NCBI RefSeq assembly: GCF_036057275.1
Contig: NZ_CP107945.1
Location: 7,998,001 to 8,062,000 of the forward strand
Direction of reading: 5' to 3'
Source: Streptomyces sp. NBC_00390
Lineage (GTDB): Bacteria; Actinomycetota; Actinomycetes; Streptomycetales; Streptomycetaceae
DNA: 64,000 nucleotides
A model generated the notes under the pieces. The model had not been told where the DNA came from, did not search any database, and saw only the letters and a program-made list of their open reading frames with translations. Of the stretch, positions 9,991 through 18,410 are shown one piece after another; positions within the stretch are counted from its first letter, which is position 1, and the number at the start of each line of letters is the position of its first letter. The position numbers were made by a program, and so were the translations under genes.

Positions 9991-10266
9991 CTACGCGCCG
10001 TACTCCCGGTCGTGGACGGGTGCGTTCGGGAGCTGGCTCTCCAGGGATTCCCGGTAGAGGACGCAGCCGCGCAGGAACCGCGGCCACGGGGGTACGGCCA
10101 CGTCCGGTTCCACGCGTTCCGGCAGCAGACCCCACAGCTGGGGTTGGTGCCAGCACAGGTCGTGTCCCGTACTGTCACGGTGCGCGCGGATACCGGCTCG
10201 CAAGCGCCGCACCTCGGCGAGCAGTTCGTCCCGGCCCAGCCCATGAAGATCATCGTCCAGGTCCAT
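9991..10266 (-). CDS. Conserved hypothetical actinomycete protein
   Basis: 91 residues. The stretch RDELLAEVRRLRAGIRAHRD followed by TGHDLCWHQPQLWGLLPE and PPWPRFLRGCVLYRESL is one I recognise as a short soluble protein recurring in actinobacteria without assigned function. A leading helical region may dimerise; conserved His, Cys and Trp residues hint at a small binding site. Nothing else can be said. Confidence 0.75.
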   Translation of the reverse strand: MDLDDDLHGLGRDELLAEVRRLRAGIRAHRDSTGHDLCWHQPQLWGLLPERVEPDVAVPPWPRFLRGCVLYRESLESQLPNAPVHDREYGA

Positions 10267-10364
10267 GGCGGCACTCTAGGTACCCGGCAGGCCCGACGGG
10301 GGAGCCGCTCCGCACGTGGAGGAACGGATCACCCCTCGCCGCCGCCTGCTGTCGCTTCCCGCAT

Positions 10365-10850
10365 TCACACGGAGGCCGTGAGCCGGCGCCGCAGCTCCTC
10401 CTCCGGCACGTCCTCCAGGTGGGTCAGGAAGACCCACATGTGGCCCGAAGGATCCTTGAGGATGACGGTCCGGTCGCCGTGGAACATGTCCGTCGGCGGC
10501 TGGAGGATCTCGGCGCCCGCGGCCTGCGCGCCCTCGGCCAGTGCGTCGACGTCCGGCACGAAGACATGCAGGGTGACGGTGGTGCCGCCGCCGAGCGAGG
10601 CAGGCGCGGCGAAGGCGGCGGCCTCCGTCGCCTCCACGCTCGCGTCGCCCAGCATGAGGGCCGAGAGGCCGATCCTGATCTCGGCGTGCAGGATTCCGCC
10701 GCCCGGAGCGTCGATCCGGAACTCCTCATGTGCGCCGAACGCCCGCCGGTAGAAGTCGATCGCCGCTGCTGCGTCGTCGACCATGATGTGCGGGATCACC
10801 GCGTAGCGGTAGCGGTCGGGGACCACGGTGTCCATGGTGATCTCGGCCAT
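10365..10850 (-). CDS. VOC (glyoxalase/PhnB-type) superfamily protein
   Basis: 161 residues; AAGGAGG stands directly upstream of ATG 10850. Two beta-alpha-beta-beta-beta modules are visible: YAVIPHIMVDDAAAAIDFYR at the start and VTLHVFVPDVDALAEGAQAA in the second half, ending in RTVILKDPSGHMWVFLTHLE. This matches the PhnB-like subgroup. Metal ligands of true glyoxalase I are not all evident, so a binding or detoxification role is as likely as an enzyme. Confidence 0.9.
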   Translation of the reverse strand: MAEITMDTVVPDRYRYAVIPHIMVDDAAAAIDFYRRAFGAHEEFRIDAPGGGILHAEIRIGLSALMLGDASVEATEAAAFAAPASLGGGTTVTLHVFVPDVDALAEGAQAAGAEILQPPTDMFHGDRTVILKDPSGHMWVFLTHLEDVPEEELRRRLTASV

Positions 10851-10913
10851 GACGGACCTCCTTGAAGCGGTGCCGCGGGCCGGTCCCGGCGGCACTGAAA
10901 GGACCGTAAAAGC

Positions 10914-11141
10914 TCAAGTTTGGTTGAGGTCAAGAACCGGCATCGTCCTCGAGAACCCCGGAGCAGAGTGTCGGGCTGCTCCAGATACAGGTCGTGTCCC
11001 TGACCCCCGGGCGACCGTGTCCCATTCGCCCGCGTGGCCGGCCGGACCGTGCAGCAGGCCGACGGGCTGCCAGGCGCCGCCCCAGGCGCGGCACGCGAGC
11101 TGTACCCCGTCGCGTACGACCATGCGCTCGGGCCATGACAT
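10914..11141 (-). pseudogene. Decayed alpha/beta hydrolase: N-terminus joined to C-terminal remnant
   Basis: The frame from 11141 begins like an alpha/beta-hydrolase: VVRDGVQLACRAWGGAWQP, then the oxyanion-type motif LLHGPAGHAGEWDTVA. It then loses similarity. In the next frame, immediately downstream, is GQGHDLYLEQPDTL, the usual C-terminal block holding the catalytic histidine. About 200 residues of the core are therefore missing and the ends are out of frame. The product cannot be active. Confidence 0.7.
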
Positions 11142-11330
11142 GAAGTGCCTTTCGGGGACGGGCCAATGGGACGTGCCCGGCAGGGAAGGTGGTGAGCGAG
11201 TGCGGCGAAGGGTCGGCGGGGTGAAGCAGGTCTCCGTCGTGAGCGGTCACCCCGTCGTGCCGTGACCGGAGCGATCCCTCATGGCACCAGCCGGTCCGAG
11301 ACGTTCGGCCGGATCGGCCTCCTCGGCGGG

Positions 11331-11813
11331 TCAGGCCGGGTGCCCCGGAGTGAGATCGACGACGTCCGCGAGGCTGAGCAGCGTGGGTTCGCCCGCCACG
11401 GCCCGGGCCTCGGCCACGGGTGCCAGGAGGAATCCCACGTGGTCGCCTCCTTCGAGGCGGTCCTCCACCCGCCCGACGAACCAGGCGCAGGCGCCGTCGA
11501 GCACCGGTGTGCCGGCGTGCTCCGGATGCCAGGGGACGCGTGCGAACTTGTCCGTACGATCACCGGTTTCGCCGCCGAACAGCTCGGCCAGGGAACGATC
11601 CTGCCGGCGCAGCAGGTGCACGCCCAGATGCGAGGCGTTCCGCGCCACGCGGTACGTGCGGTTCGCCGTGGACAGCCACACGACGAAGCGGGGCGGGTGG
11701 ATCGAGCACTGCGAGGCGAACCCCACCAGGCACCCTGCCCGCTCGCCTGCCGCTGCGGCGGTCACGACGTACATCGGACAGTCGAGCAGATCGGTGAACG
11801 GGTCGAGCTCCAC
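11331..11813 (-). CDS. Flavin reductase-like (FMN-binding split barrel) protein
   Basis: 160 residues. CPMYVVTAAAAGERAGCLVG followed by FASQCSIHPPRFVVWLSTANRTYR is the FMN-binding core of the flavin reductase / split-barrel family. Next come ASHLGVHLL and the typical FGGETGDRTDKF and HAGTPVLDGACAWFVGRV blocks. GTG 11813 is used, without a strong Shine-Dalgarno. Members reduce flavin for a partner oxygenase or act alone; no partner gene is adjacent. Confidence 0.88.
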   Translation of the reverse strand: MELDPFTDLLDCPMYVVTAAAAGERAGCLVGFASQCSIHPPRFVVWLSTANRTYRVARNASHLGVHLLRRQDRSLAELFGGETGDRTDKFARVPWHPEHAGTPVLDGACAWFVGRVEDRLEGGDHVGFLLAPVAEARAVAGEPTLLSLADVVDLTPGHPA

Positions 11814-11861
11814 GAAGGGGACCGTACCCGGCGCCGTCCTCGGCCCGGCCCCGCCCCGCCG

Positions 11862-12386
11862 TCACGTGAATCGGTACATCACCTGCGGCGCGCCCCATTC
11901 CTCGAACCTGCCGACCAGGACGCCTCCGAGAGCATCGAGGAGCTGCCGGGAGCGCTCGTTGGCCTCCTGGGTGACCGCCGCCACGCCGGGGACCTTGGAC
12001 TTCACCTCGGCCGACGCCCAGCTGACGGCGGCGGCCACGGCCTCGCGGGCGTAGCCGCGGCCCCGGTGTTCCGGCAGAAACTGATACGACACTCCGGTGC
12101 GGCCGTCACGTGCGTCCGGCTCCACCAGCACCAGTCCGAGGAGGCAGTCGTCCTCGCGTCGTACCACGCTGAAGACGCCGGTGGCCCCGACGCACCTCTG
12201 CCCGCGCAGGCGCACCACGTCCTCGGCGACGGGGCCGCCGAGATACCGGCGCACCTCCGCATCCGTCCACAGGCGAGCGATCGCCGGCACGTCGGAGGAC
12301 ACAACCGGACGCAGTTCCAGGCGAGTCGTGGCAAGTGTGGCGGGCCAGTACGGCGCAGCGTACGCGGACGTCATGGGCGCGATCAT
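11862..12386 (-). CDS. GNAT family N-acetyltransferase (RimJ/RimL-like)
   Basis: About 174 residues. TTRLELRPVVSSDVPAIARL opens the domain, the acetyl-CoA loop is FLPEHRGRGYAREAV near residue 100, and VTQEANERSRQLLDALGGVL closes it, in the RimJ/RimL order. Start is taken at ATG 12386; ATG 12374 is equally possible since neither has a clear ribosome binding site. Target unknown. Divergent from the VanZ-family gene. Confidence 0.88.
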   Translation of the reverse strand: MIAPMTSAYAAPYWPATLATTRLELRPVVSSDVPAIARLWTDAEVRRYLGGPVAEDVVRLRGQRCVGATGVFSVVRREDDCLLGLVLVEPDARDGRTGVSYQFLPEHRGRGYAREAVAAAVSWASAEVKSKVPGVAAVTQEANERSRQLLDALGGVLVGRFEEWGAPQVMYRFT

Positions 12387-12508
12387 GTCATCGGCCCGTG
12401 CCGGTCCGTCGCACCGCCGGCCCGCCCGGGTCTCGGACCAGGCGCAGGCTTGTGGCCGCGCACTCCGGGTAACCGCATGGCACATGAGAGGACTTGAAGG
12501 GGAGACAC

Positions 12509-13090
12509 ATGGGGACCGGAGCCCACGGCACGGCGGCACAGCACGACACATCGCGGACGAGCACGCGGGACGGGCCCATGACACCGTTGCTGAGAGGCCT
12601 CGCCATGCTGCTCGCGCTCGCGGCCACCGCCGCCTTCAGCGTGGTGCTCGCGCGCCTGACACTGGAGCCCTCCGCGGCCTCCGAGCCGTTGACTCACAGT
12701 AATCTCCGGCCGGGCGACTCCATCCGTGACTACCTCACACAGCCCGCGCTGCGTGACACCGTCAAGCAGCTGGGCGGAAATCTGGTCCTGGGGGTTCCGT
12801 TCGGTCTGCTTCTGCCGGTGCTCGTACCGCGGGCACGGGGCCTGCTGCGGGTGGTGGTGGCGACGGCTTTGGTGATGACGCTGGTCGAGCTGGTTCAGGG
12901 CGCTCTTGTGACCGGTCGTGCATTCGATGTCGATGATGTCATCCTGAACACGACGGGCGCCCTCCTCGGATACCTCCTGCTGGGCCGCCGGCTCGGCCGT
13001 GCCGTGCACCCGCGCCGGCATCACTGGTGGCACCGCTGGACGGGGAACGGGACGAGGACCGAGCCCACCCGCGGGTCACGCGAAAAGTGA
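12509..13090 (+). CDS. VanZ family membrane protein
   Basis: 193 residues from ATG 12509 (AAGGGGAG upstream). Four hydrophobic segments. The family signature is clear: GGNLVLGVPFGLLLPVLVPR, then VELVQGALVTGRAFDVDDVILNTTGALLGY. The C-terminus is strongly basic and histidine-rich, presumably cytoplasmic. VanZ gives low-level teicoplanin resistance in enterococci, but the wide family has no settled function. Confidence 0.9.
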   Translation: MGTGAHGTAAQHDTSRTSTRDGPMTPLLRGLAMLLALAATAAFSVVLARLTLEPSAASEPLTHSNLRPGDSIRDYLTQPALRDTVKQLGGNLVLGVPFGLLLPVLVPRARGLLRVVVATALVMTLVELVQGALVTGRAFDVDDVILNTTGALLGYLLLGRRLGRAVHPRRHHWWHRWTGNGTRTEPTRGSREK

Positions 13091-13187
13091 CCGAATTCTG
13101 CCGCACCAGCGCAACGGCGGTGTGTGCACATCCCCTGAGGCGGGGCAGCCGATGCCGGACTGCCGTCGTGGAGAAGGGAAGGACATC

Positions 13188-14549
13188 ATGGCGCGACCGA
13201 GGATTCTGGTGGTGGGAGCCGGCTTTGCCGGGGTCGAGTGCGTACGTCGGCTCGAGAGGAAGCTGTCCGCCACCGATGCGGAGATCGTGCTCGTCACGCC
13301 CTCCTCCTATCAGCTCTACCTGCCGCTGCTGCCCCAGGTGGCTTCGGGAGTGCTCACGCCGCAGTCCGTCGCCGTGTCCCTTCGCCGGAGCCGAAAGCAC
13401 CGCACCCGGATCATTCCGGGTGGCGCGATCGGCGTGGACACCAAGGCGAAGGTGTGCGTGATCCGCAAGATCACGGGTGAACTGGTCGACGCGAGGTACG
13501 ACTACCTCGTCCTCGCCCCTGGCAGCGTCACCCGGACCTTCGACATTCCCGGGCTGATCGAGCACGGGCGCGGGATGAAGACGCTGGCCGAGGCTGCCTA
13601 CATCCGTGACCATGTGATCGCTCAGCTCGATCTGGCGGACGCCAGCCACGACGAGGCGGAACGGACGGCCAGGCTCCAGTTCGTGGTGGTCGGTGGCGGG
13701 TATGCCGGGACCGAGACCGCGGCCTGCCTGCAGCGCCTCACCCAGCACGCCGGGAAGCGGTATCCGCGCCTGAACCCCGAGCGGATCTCATGGCATCTGA
13801 TCGACCTGGCTCCCAAGCTGATGCCCGAACTGGGCGACCGGCTCGGACACGTTGCTGTGGACATCCTGCGCAGGCGCGGGATCGAGGTCTCCCTCGGGGT
13901 ATCGGTCGCCGAAGCGGATGACGACAAGGTGACGCTCACCGACGGCCGGGTTCTGCCCAGCCGCACCCTCATCTGGACGGCGGGTGTCGTCGCGAGCCCG
14001 CTGATCGGCACCCTCGACGCCGAAACGGTGCATGGCCGGCTCGTGGTAGGGGCCGAGATGGCCGTGCCGGGCGCCGAGGGCGTCTTCGCCATCGGGGACG
14101 CCGCGGCAGTGCCGGATCTGGCCAAGGGCGGCGACGCACTCTGCCCGCCGACCGCGCAGCATGCCATGCGGCAGGGGCCCAAGGCCGCCGACAACATCAT
14201 CGCCTCGATGCGCCATCAGCCGCTGCAGCCCTATGTGCACAAGGACCTCGGCCTGGTGGTCGACCTCGGTGGACGGGACGCCGTGTCCAAGCCGCTCGGC
14301 ATCGAACTGCGGGGCCTGCCGGCGCAGGCGGTGGCCCGCGCCTACCACTGGTCGGCGCTGAGGACCAACGTCGCCAAGACCCGGGTACTGACCAACTGGA
14401 TGCTCAACGCCGTTGCCGGCGACGACTTCGTGCGTACGGGCCTGCAGGAGCAGAAGCGCGTCACCCTGCGCGACGCCGAATTCACCGACCTCTATCTGAC
14501 CCCTGAGCAAGTCCGCGAGCACGTGGCCTCTCTGCGGGCGCGCACCTGA
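13188..14549 (+). CDS. ndh: Type II NADH dehydrogenase (NDH-2)
   Basis: 453 residues from ATG 13188 (GGGAAGG upstream). Two dinucleotide folds are present: RILVVGAGFAGVECVRRLER at the N-terminus for FAD, and FVVVGGGYAGTETAACLQRL near residue 165 for NADH. The FAD-ribityl motif GVFAIGDAAAVPD follows, then the quinone-site-like PPTAQHAMRQGPKAADNI. Length and motifs fit the non-proton-pumping NADH:quinone oxidoreductase at the inner face of the membrane. This one is a single gene. Confidence 0.93.
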   Translation: MARPRILVVGAGFAGVECVRRLERKLSATDAEIVLVTPSSYQLYLPLLPQVASGVLTPQSVAVSLRRSRKHRTRIIPGGAIGVDTKAKVCVIRKITGELVDARYDYLVLAPGSVTRTFDIPGLIEHGRGMKTLAEAAYIRDHVIAQLDLADASHDEAERTARLQFVVVGGGYAGTETAACLQRLTQHAGKRYPRLNPERISWHLIDLAPKLMPELGDRLGHVAVDILRRRGIEVSLGVSVAEADDDKVTLTDGRVLPSRTLIWTAGVVASPLIGTLDAETVHGRLVVGAEMAVPGAEGVFAIGDAAAVPDLAKGGDALCPPTAQHAMRQGPKAADNIIASMRHQPLQPYVHKDLGLVVDLGGRDAVSKPLGIELRGLPAQAVARAYHWSALRTNVAKTRVLTNWMLNAVAGDDFVRTGLQEQKRVTLRDAEFTDLYLTPEQVREHVASLRART

Positions 14550-14729
14550 CCGCCGCCGGTGGCACGGGCCCAGGACGCCCCGTGCCACCCCGCTCCTGGC
14601 CGCATCACGTGCTCCAGGGCGACCGACGCGCTCCCCGCCCGACCCGGCGTTACCGTGGAAGCAGCACCCGATGCTGCCGTAGCGGCCGGCGCCCGCATGA
14701 CGCCCGAGCACGGACAGGAGCGGCCTACG

Positions 14730-14966
14730 ATGTCGACTGCTGACGCTCAACCGCAGGCCGGGGCAGTGGCGCAGATCGTCGTCCTCCCCGTCACACCTGG
14801 CGAACCACCGTTCCGTCTGGTCGAGATCAACGGGAACGTGGCCGGGACCGTTCACGACCTTCCGGACCTGATCGAGCTGGCATACAAAGCGGGCCTGAAG
14901 CATGTCGATCTCGACGATCCGGCACAGGTGCGATGGGTGGGCGGAGGCAAGTACAAATGGGCTTGA
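14730..14966 (+). CDS. Small conserved hypothetical protein
   Basis: 78 residues from ATG 14730 with AGGAG eight bases upstream. A beta-rich core (QIVVLPVTPGEPPFRLVEIN) is followed by HDLPDLIELAYKAGLKHVDL and ends WVGGGKYKWA. No signal peptide or membrane segment. I recognise the ending as that of a small Streptomyces protein of unknown role, but cannot name a family. Confidence 0.7.
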   Translation: MSTADAQPQAGAVAQIVVLPVTPGEPPFRLVEINGNVAGTVHDLPDLIELAYKAGLKHVDLDDPAQVRWVGGGKYKWA

Positions 14967-15140
14967 GGCGCTCCCTGCCGATCGAGGCCCGCACATGGAC
15001 GTCACACGTTCCGTGACGGCCCCCCGGGCCACCAGGATCTGATGCGCCGTCTCCTGGCCCGCGCGAACGGCACCTCCTTCGACAGCTACGGGACCGATCA
15101 CCCGGCCACGACAGCGCGCGTCCGGGAACGCGTCAGTCAG

Positions 15141-15389
15141 TCAGCCGGTGGGCTCGTCGGGGACGGGCTGGTCGGAGGGCGTGTCCTGCGACGGCATCGC
15201 TCCGCGCGGGCCGGCCCCGGCCTCATCGAGATCCGGCACATCGTTCCCCTCCTCACCGTCTTCCGGTGCCTCTCCGGGAAGGTGTGCGTCCTCCTCCGCC
15301 TCCTGCTCGTCGGCCTCCTGGTCGGGCATGTCCCGGGGCAGTGGATCATCGGTCTCTTCGAAGCCTTCCGGCCGGTACTCTCCGGTCAC
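15141..15389 (-). CDS. Small highly acidic hypothetical protein
   Basis: 82 residues from GTG 15389 (GAGGAGAGG just upstream). The sequence is dominated by Asp, Glu and Pro (for example DMPDQEADEQEAEEDAHLPG) and has no hydrophobic core, so it is probably intrinsically disordered. The good ribosome binding site supports it being real. Function unknown. Confidence 0.55.
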   Translation of the reverse strand: MTGEYRPEGFEETDDPLPRDMPDQEADEQEAEEDAHLPGEAPEDGEEGNDVPDLDEAGAGPRGAMPSQDTPSDQPVPDEPTG

Positions 15390-15595
15390 TGTCCTCTCCT
15401 CCTCGGGTCGCTGCCGGGTGCTCGGGCGGTTGCGGGCGACGTCGCGAGTACCCGTTCCCCGGCCGACGACACGTTTCGCGAGTTCAGTGCCCGCGTGCGG
15501 TGGCGGGGGTGTGGCACCGGGGACCGATGGTCTCCGGGTCCACGTCCGACGGACGGGGCCGAGAGGATCGGCACCGGGCACGCCGGCGCGGGGCG

Positions 15596-16444
15596 TCAGC
15601 CGAGTTCGAGACTGGTGATGCCGAACAAGCCCTGCCGGTCGATCTCGGGAACCGGGCCGGTGTACATCCGCGCGGTCTCGAAGGTGGGCACGAACCCCAG
15701 TTCCTGCATGAGGTCCGTAGCGGCCTTGTTGTGGTCAGGGACGTCGACGGCCACGGCCGTACCGGGCGCGCTCGCCGCGAGTGAGTGGATCAGGGCGGCC
15801 GCCACGTCCGATGCGTCGGCGTACAGAGGGCCGATGCGGGAGGCCCCGCTGCAAGGGCGGATGACGCCGAGTCCGCGCAACTCGCCCTCGTGCAGGGCGG
15901 CGACGGCCGTGCGGCCGGGCAGGCTCGTCCATGCGGCGAGGAAGCCGCCACGTGTCTCGGGGAAGAAGCGCCTGTCGTAGGCGGTCAGTTGTCCGAAAGG
16001 GATCGTGCCGGCATCGACGAGAGTGAAACCCTCCGGCCGTGCGGCGCCATCGCCCGGTGCTCCCTCGAAGCGGATGTTGTTCCAGGCGTGGCCGAACCCC
16101 GACCTGCGGTAGTTGTCCTGCTGGTCGACGACGCCGTCGAGTCCCACGACCCGGCCGTCCAGGCGGGCCATGCCCGCGCGCCACAGCTGGATCCCGTAGC
16201 CCTGTCCGCGCACCGAGGGCCTGGTGATGTAGAAGCCGATGAAACCGGAACCGGCTCCGTACCGGACCGCCGAGATGCACCCCAGTGGCTCACCGCTGCG
16301 GCGTCCGATCAGAAAGCCTGCCGGATCGGCGACAGCGAATGCATGGCGGTCCGAGTCGCCCGGATTCCACCCCTCCTCCTCGGCCCAGTCGCGCATCAGG
16401 GCGATGTCGCGGGCACTCGCGTTCCGGATCTCGAATTCAGCCAT
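15596..16444 (-). CDS. GNAT N-acetyltransferase with YitH-like C-terminal domain
   Basis: 282 residues from ATG 16444. The first half is a GNAT fold with the acetyl-CoA loop ITRPSVRGQGYGIQLWRAGM. The second half (from about residue 150) has the alternating strand pattern and PDHNKAATDLMQELGFVPTF block of the C-terminal domain in YitH-type proteins. The spacing DWAEEEGWNPGDSD at residues 18-31 is also typical. Target unknown; single-gene unit. Confidence 0.88.
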   Translation of the reverse strand: MAEFEIRNASARDIALMRDWAEEEGWNPGDSDRHAFAVADPAGFLIGRRSGEPLGCISAVRYGAGSGFIGFYITRPSVRGQGYGIQLWRAGMARLDGRVVGLDGVVDQQDNYRRSGFGHAWNNIRFEGAPGDGAARPEGFTLVDAGTIPFGQLTAYDRRFFPETRGGFLAAWTSLPGRTAVAALHEGELRGLGVIRPCSGASRIGPLYADASDVAAALIHSLAASAPGTAVAVDVPDHNKAATDLMQELGFVPTFETARMYTGPVPEIDRQGLFGITSLELG

Positions 16445-16771
16445 GGCCTGCCGCCCTTCGCCGAGCACGACCGCAGGTCTCGCAGGTGTGCTGCACGTTC
16501 GGTCCGTGACGAGGCGTTTCTAGCAGCTGTGGTGCATCGCGCCGATCAGGACAAGCCAGTCGGCTCTCAACAGCTCATTCCGGTGGGGCGCTTGTGCTTC
16601 ACGATGAAATGGGCAACAAGCGCGCCTGATGGGTGAAGTGCACCATTATGGGCTAGATTCCTGCCCCAGTTGAGTGATCCCATCGCAGCGGCCCGTACTG
16701 AGGTAGGGCTGTGCAACGTGGGGCGGCCGTACGAAATGTGCTCCGGGCCCCGCGAGAAGGGGGTGCCGGAC

Positions 16772-17500
16772 ATGAGTCGTCGACACAGCCGCGCCGGAAG
16801 GGCGCGTGGGCGCGGGAACGAGCAGCGCAGGCCGGTCTTCGTCGATGCCAGCGGACGTCGGGGCAGGAAGTTCCGGCGGTTCGGCTGGATTCTGATCCTT
16901 GCCAGTGCGTGTTGCGCCCTCATGCCGGTAGGTGTGCTGGTCGGCGGCGATTCCCGGGCGCCTTGGCTGCCGGGACTCGGCCGGTCGGACGAGGACCGGG
17001 CCGACCGCGTCGAGATGCGGCCCGACCCGGGAGGCCAGGTGGAAACGGACGCACCACGGCGTGCCGCCCCTGTCGCGAGCCCTCCGCTCGACCTCGCCGG
17101 AGCCGCGCGTCCGTCGCCCTCGGCGTCCGGGAGCGCGGCGGCCGGCAGCCCGACGCCCGTGGCACCGGAGCCTGTCTCCCGGAATCCTGCGCCGGTGACC
17201 CCCCTCCCGGGCCGCTCCTCGACGCCCGCCCCGGTCGCGAGCCCGTCACCCCCTGTTGGCGACGGGCCGGACCCCGGGACGACCTCCACCCCGCCTGTGC
17301 CGACGGATCCGACCCCGACGGATCCGACCCCGACCGACCCGGCGCCGACCGACCCGGCGCCGACCGACACCGTGCCGCCGGAGCCCGTCGGCAGCCCGCC
17401 GCCGACGACAGAGCCGGTCGCACAGTCGTCCTATCCGGAGGGGGGAGTCATCTGCGCCGAGCCACTGATTGCGGTGTGCGTGCTGCTGCACGGTGTCTGA
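16772..17500 (+). CDS. Membrane-anchored Pro/Thr-rich protein with PTDP repeats
   Basis: 242 residues from ATG 16772 (AAGGGGGT upstream). A basic cytoplasmic N-terminus (HSRAGRARGRGNEQRRPVFV) leads to one membrane segment at about residues 35-55. A low-complexity extracellular stretch rich in Pro, Ser and Thr follows, with five PTDP-type repeats near residues 170-190, and a short two-cysteine tail (VICAEPLIAVCVLLHGV). The N-terminal block resembles the start of Streptomyces two-domain polysaccharide deacetylase/glycosyltransferases, but no catalytic domain follows. It may be a cell-surface spacer protein or a truncated relative. Confidence 0.65.
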   Translation: MSRRHSRAGRARGRGNEQRRPVFVDASGRRGRKFRRFGWILILASACCALMPVGVLVGGDSRAPWLPGLGRSDEDRADRVEMRPDPGGQVETDAPRRAAPVASPPLDLAGAARPSPSASGSAAAGSPTPVAPEPVSRNPAPVTPLPGRSSTPAPVASPSPPVGDGPDPGTTSTPPVPTDPTPTDPTPTDPAPTDPAPTDTVPPEPVGSPPPTTEPVAQSSYPEGGVICAEPLIAVCVLLHGV

Positions 17501-17507
17501 CGCGGGT

Positions 17508-17975
17508 TCAGAACCCGAAGCCGCTCAGACCTGGGTGGTCATCGGGGCGCCGGCCGAGCGGCCAGTGGAAGGCGCGGTCGGACTCCGCGATCGGCATGTC
17601 GTTGATGCAGGCGTGGCGTACCCGCATCAGCCCGTCCTCGCCGAAATCCCAGTTCTCGTTGCCGTACGAGCGGTACCACTGGCCGGAGTCGTCGTGCCAC
17701 TCGTAGGCGAATCGCACGGCGATGCGGCTACCGCCGAACGCCCACAGCTCCTTGATGAGCCGGTAGTCCAGCTCCCGCTTCCACTTCCGGCACAGGAACC
17801 GAACGATTTCCTGGCGTCCGGTGATGAACTCCGCCCGGTTGCGCCAGCGCGAGTCCTTGCTGTAGGCGAGAGCCACCTTCTCCGGGTCGCGCGAATTCCA
17901 GCCGTCCTCGGCGAGGCGGACCTTCTCGATCGCGGTCTCCCGCGTGAACGGCGGAACGGGGGGACGTACGGACAT
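17508..17975 (-). CDS. NTF2-like / DUF1348 family protein
   Basis: 155 residues from ATG 17975. PFTRETAIEKVRLAEDGWNS, RDPEKVALAYSKDSRWRNR and RLIKELWAFGGSRIAVRFAY match DUF1348, a cone-shaped NTF2-like fold. The C-terminal FHWPLGRRPDDHPGLSGFGF is the usual family ending. Likely a small-molecule binding or isomerase-like protein; true activity is unknown. Two palindromes lie directly upstream, suggesting repression by a TetR-type regulator encoded elsewhere. Confidence 0.88.
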   Translation of the reverse strand: MSVRPPVPPFTRETAIEKVRLAEDGWNSRDPEKVALAYSKDSRWRNRAEFITGRQEIVRFLCRKWKRELDYRLIKELWAFGGSRIAVRFAYEWHDDSGQWYRSYGNENWDFGEDGLMRVRHACINDMPIAESDRAFHWPLGRRPDDHPGLSGFGF

Positions 17976-17995
17976 GACTCTCCCCCAGAAGGCAG

Positions 17996-18027
17996 CCCCG
18001 GGCGAGAACGTTCTTTCTCGCCCGGGG
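17996..18027. terminator. GC-rich hairpin between rpmE2 and the DUF1348 gene
   Basis: A perfect 12-bp stem (CCCCGGGCGAGA with TCTCGCCCGGGG) and an 8-base loop. It lies about 55 bases downstream of the L31 stop, so it may terminate the L33-L31 unit. It is also 20 bases upstream of the DUF1348 start, and its centre (GAGAACGTTCTTTCTC) resembles the second palindrome at 18037, so it may double as an operator. Confidence 0.5.
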
Positions 18028-18036
18028 CAACGGTAG

Positions 18037-18052
18037 GAGAACGTGCGTTCTC
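18037..18052. promoter_or_regulatory. Candidate operator GAGAACG-TG-CGTTCTC
   Basis: A perfect 7-2-7 palindrome 61 bases upstream of the DUF1348 start. With the related GAGAACG element at 18004-18019 it gives two similar sites about 33 bp apart, roughly three helical turns. Confidence 0.5.
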
Positions 18053-18080
18053 GTGCAACTGTCCGGGGAGTTCTACCGGG

Positions 18081-18365
18081 TCACAGGCCATGCGTCCCGT
18101 GTGTCCGGCCGTGCGCAGTGGCGCGGGTGCCGTAGCGGCGTTCGAAGCGCTCCACTCGGCCGGCCGTGTCCAGCACGCGGGCGGTGCCGGTGTATACGGG
18201 GTGGCTCGCCGACGAGGTCTCGACGTCGATCAGTGGGTAGGTGCTCCCGTCCTCCCATGTGATCGTTTCGGCGGAATCCGCCGTCGAACGGGTCAGGAAC
18301 GCCACGTCCGCGGCACGGTCGCGGAAGACCACGAGGCGGGATGCGGGGTGGATGCGGGGCTTCAT
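18081..18365 (-). CDS. rpmE2: 50S ribosomal protein L31 type B (zinc-independent)
   Basis: 94 residues. MKPRIHPASRLVVFRDRAAD, FLTRSTADSAETITWEDGST and YPLIDVETSSASHPVYTGTA are diagnostic of type B L31. The CxxC zinc motifs of type A are absent. Encoded 45 bases downstream of an equally cysteine-free L33, the usual pairing for zinc-free replacement ribosomal proteins that free zinc under starvation. The tail after VERFERRYG is longer than needed and histidine-rich (TAHGRTHGTHGL). Confidence 0.95.
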   Translation of the reverse strand: MKPRIHPASRLVVFRDRAADVAFLTRSTADSAETITWEDGSTYPLIDVETSSASHPVYTGTARVLDTAGRVERFERRYGTRATAHGRTHGTHGL

Positions 18366-18410
18366 GGATGCTTCCCTCCTGGAAGGTGGCGGACCGTCTC
18401 GCGCGGCGCG

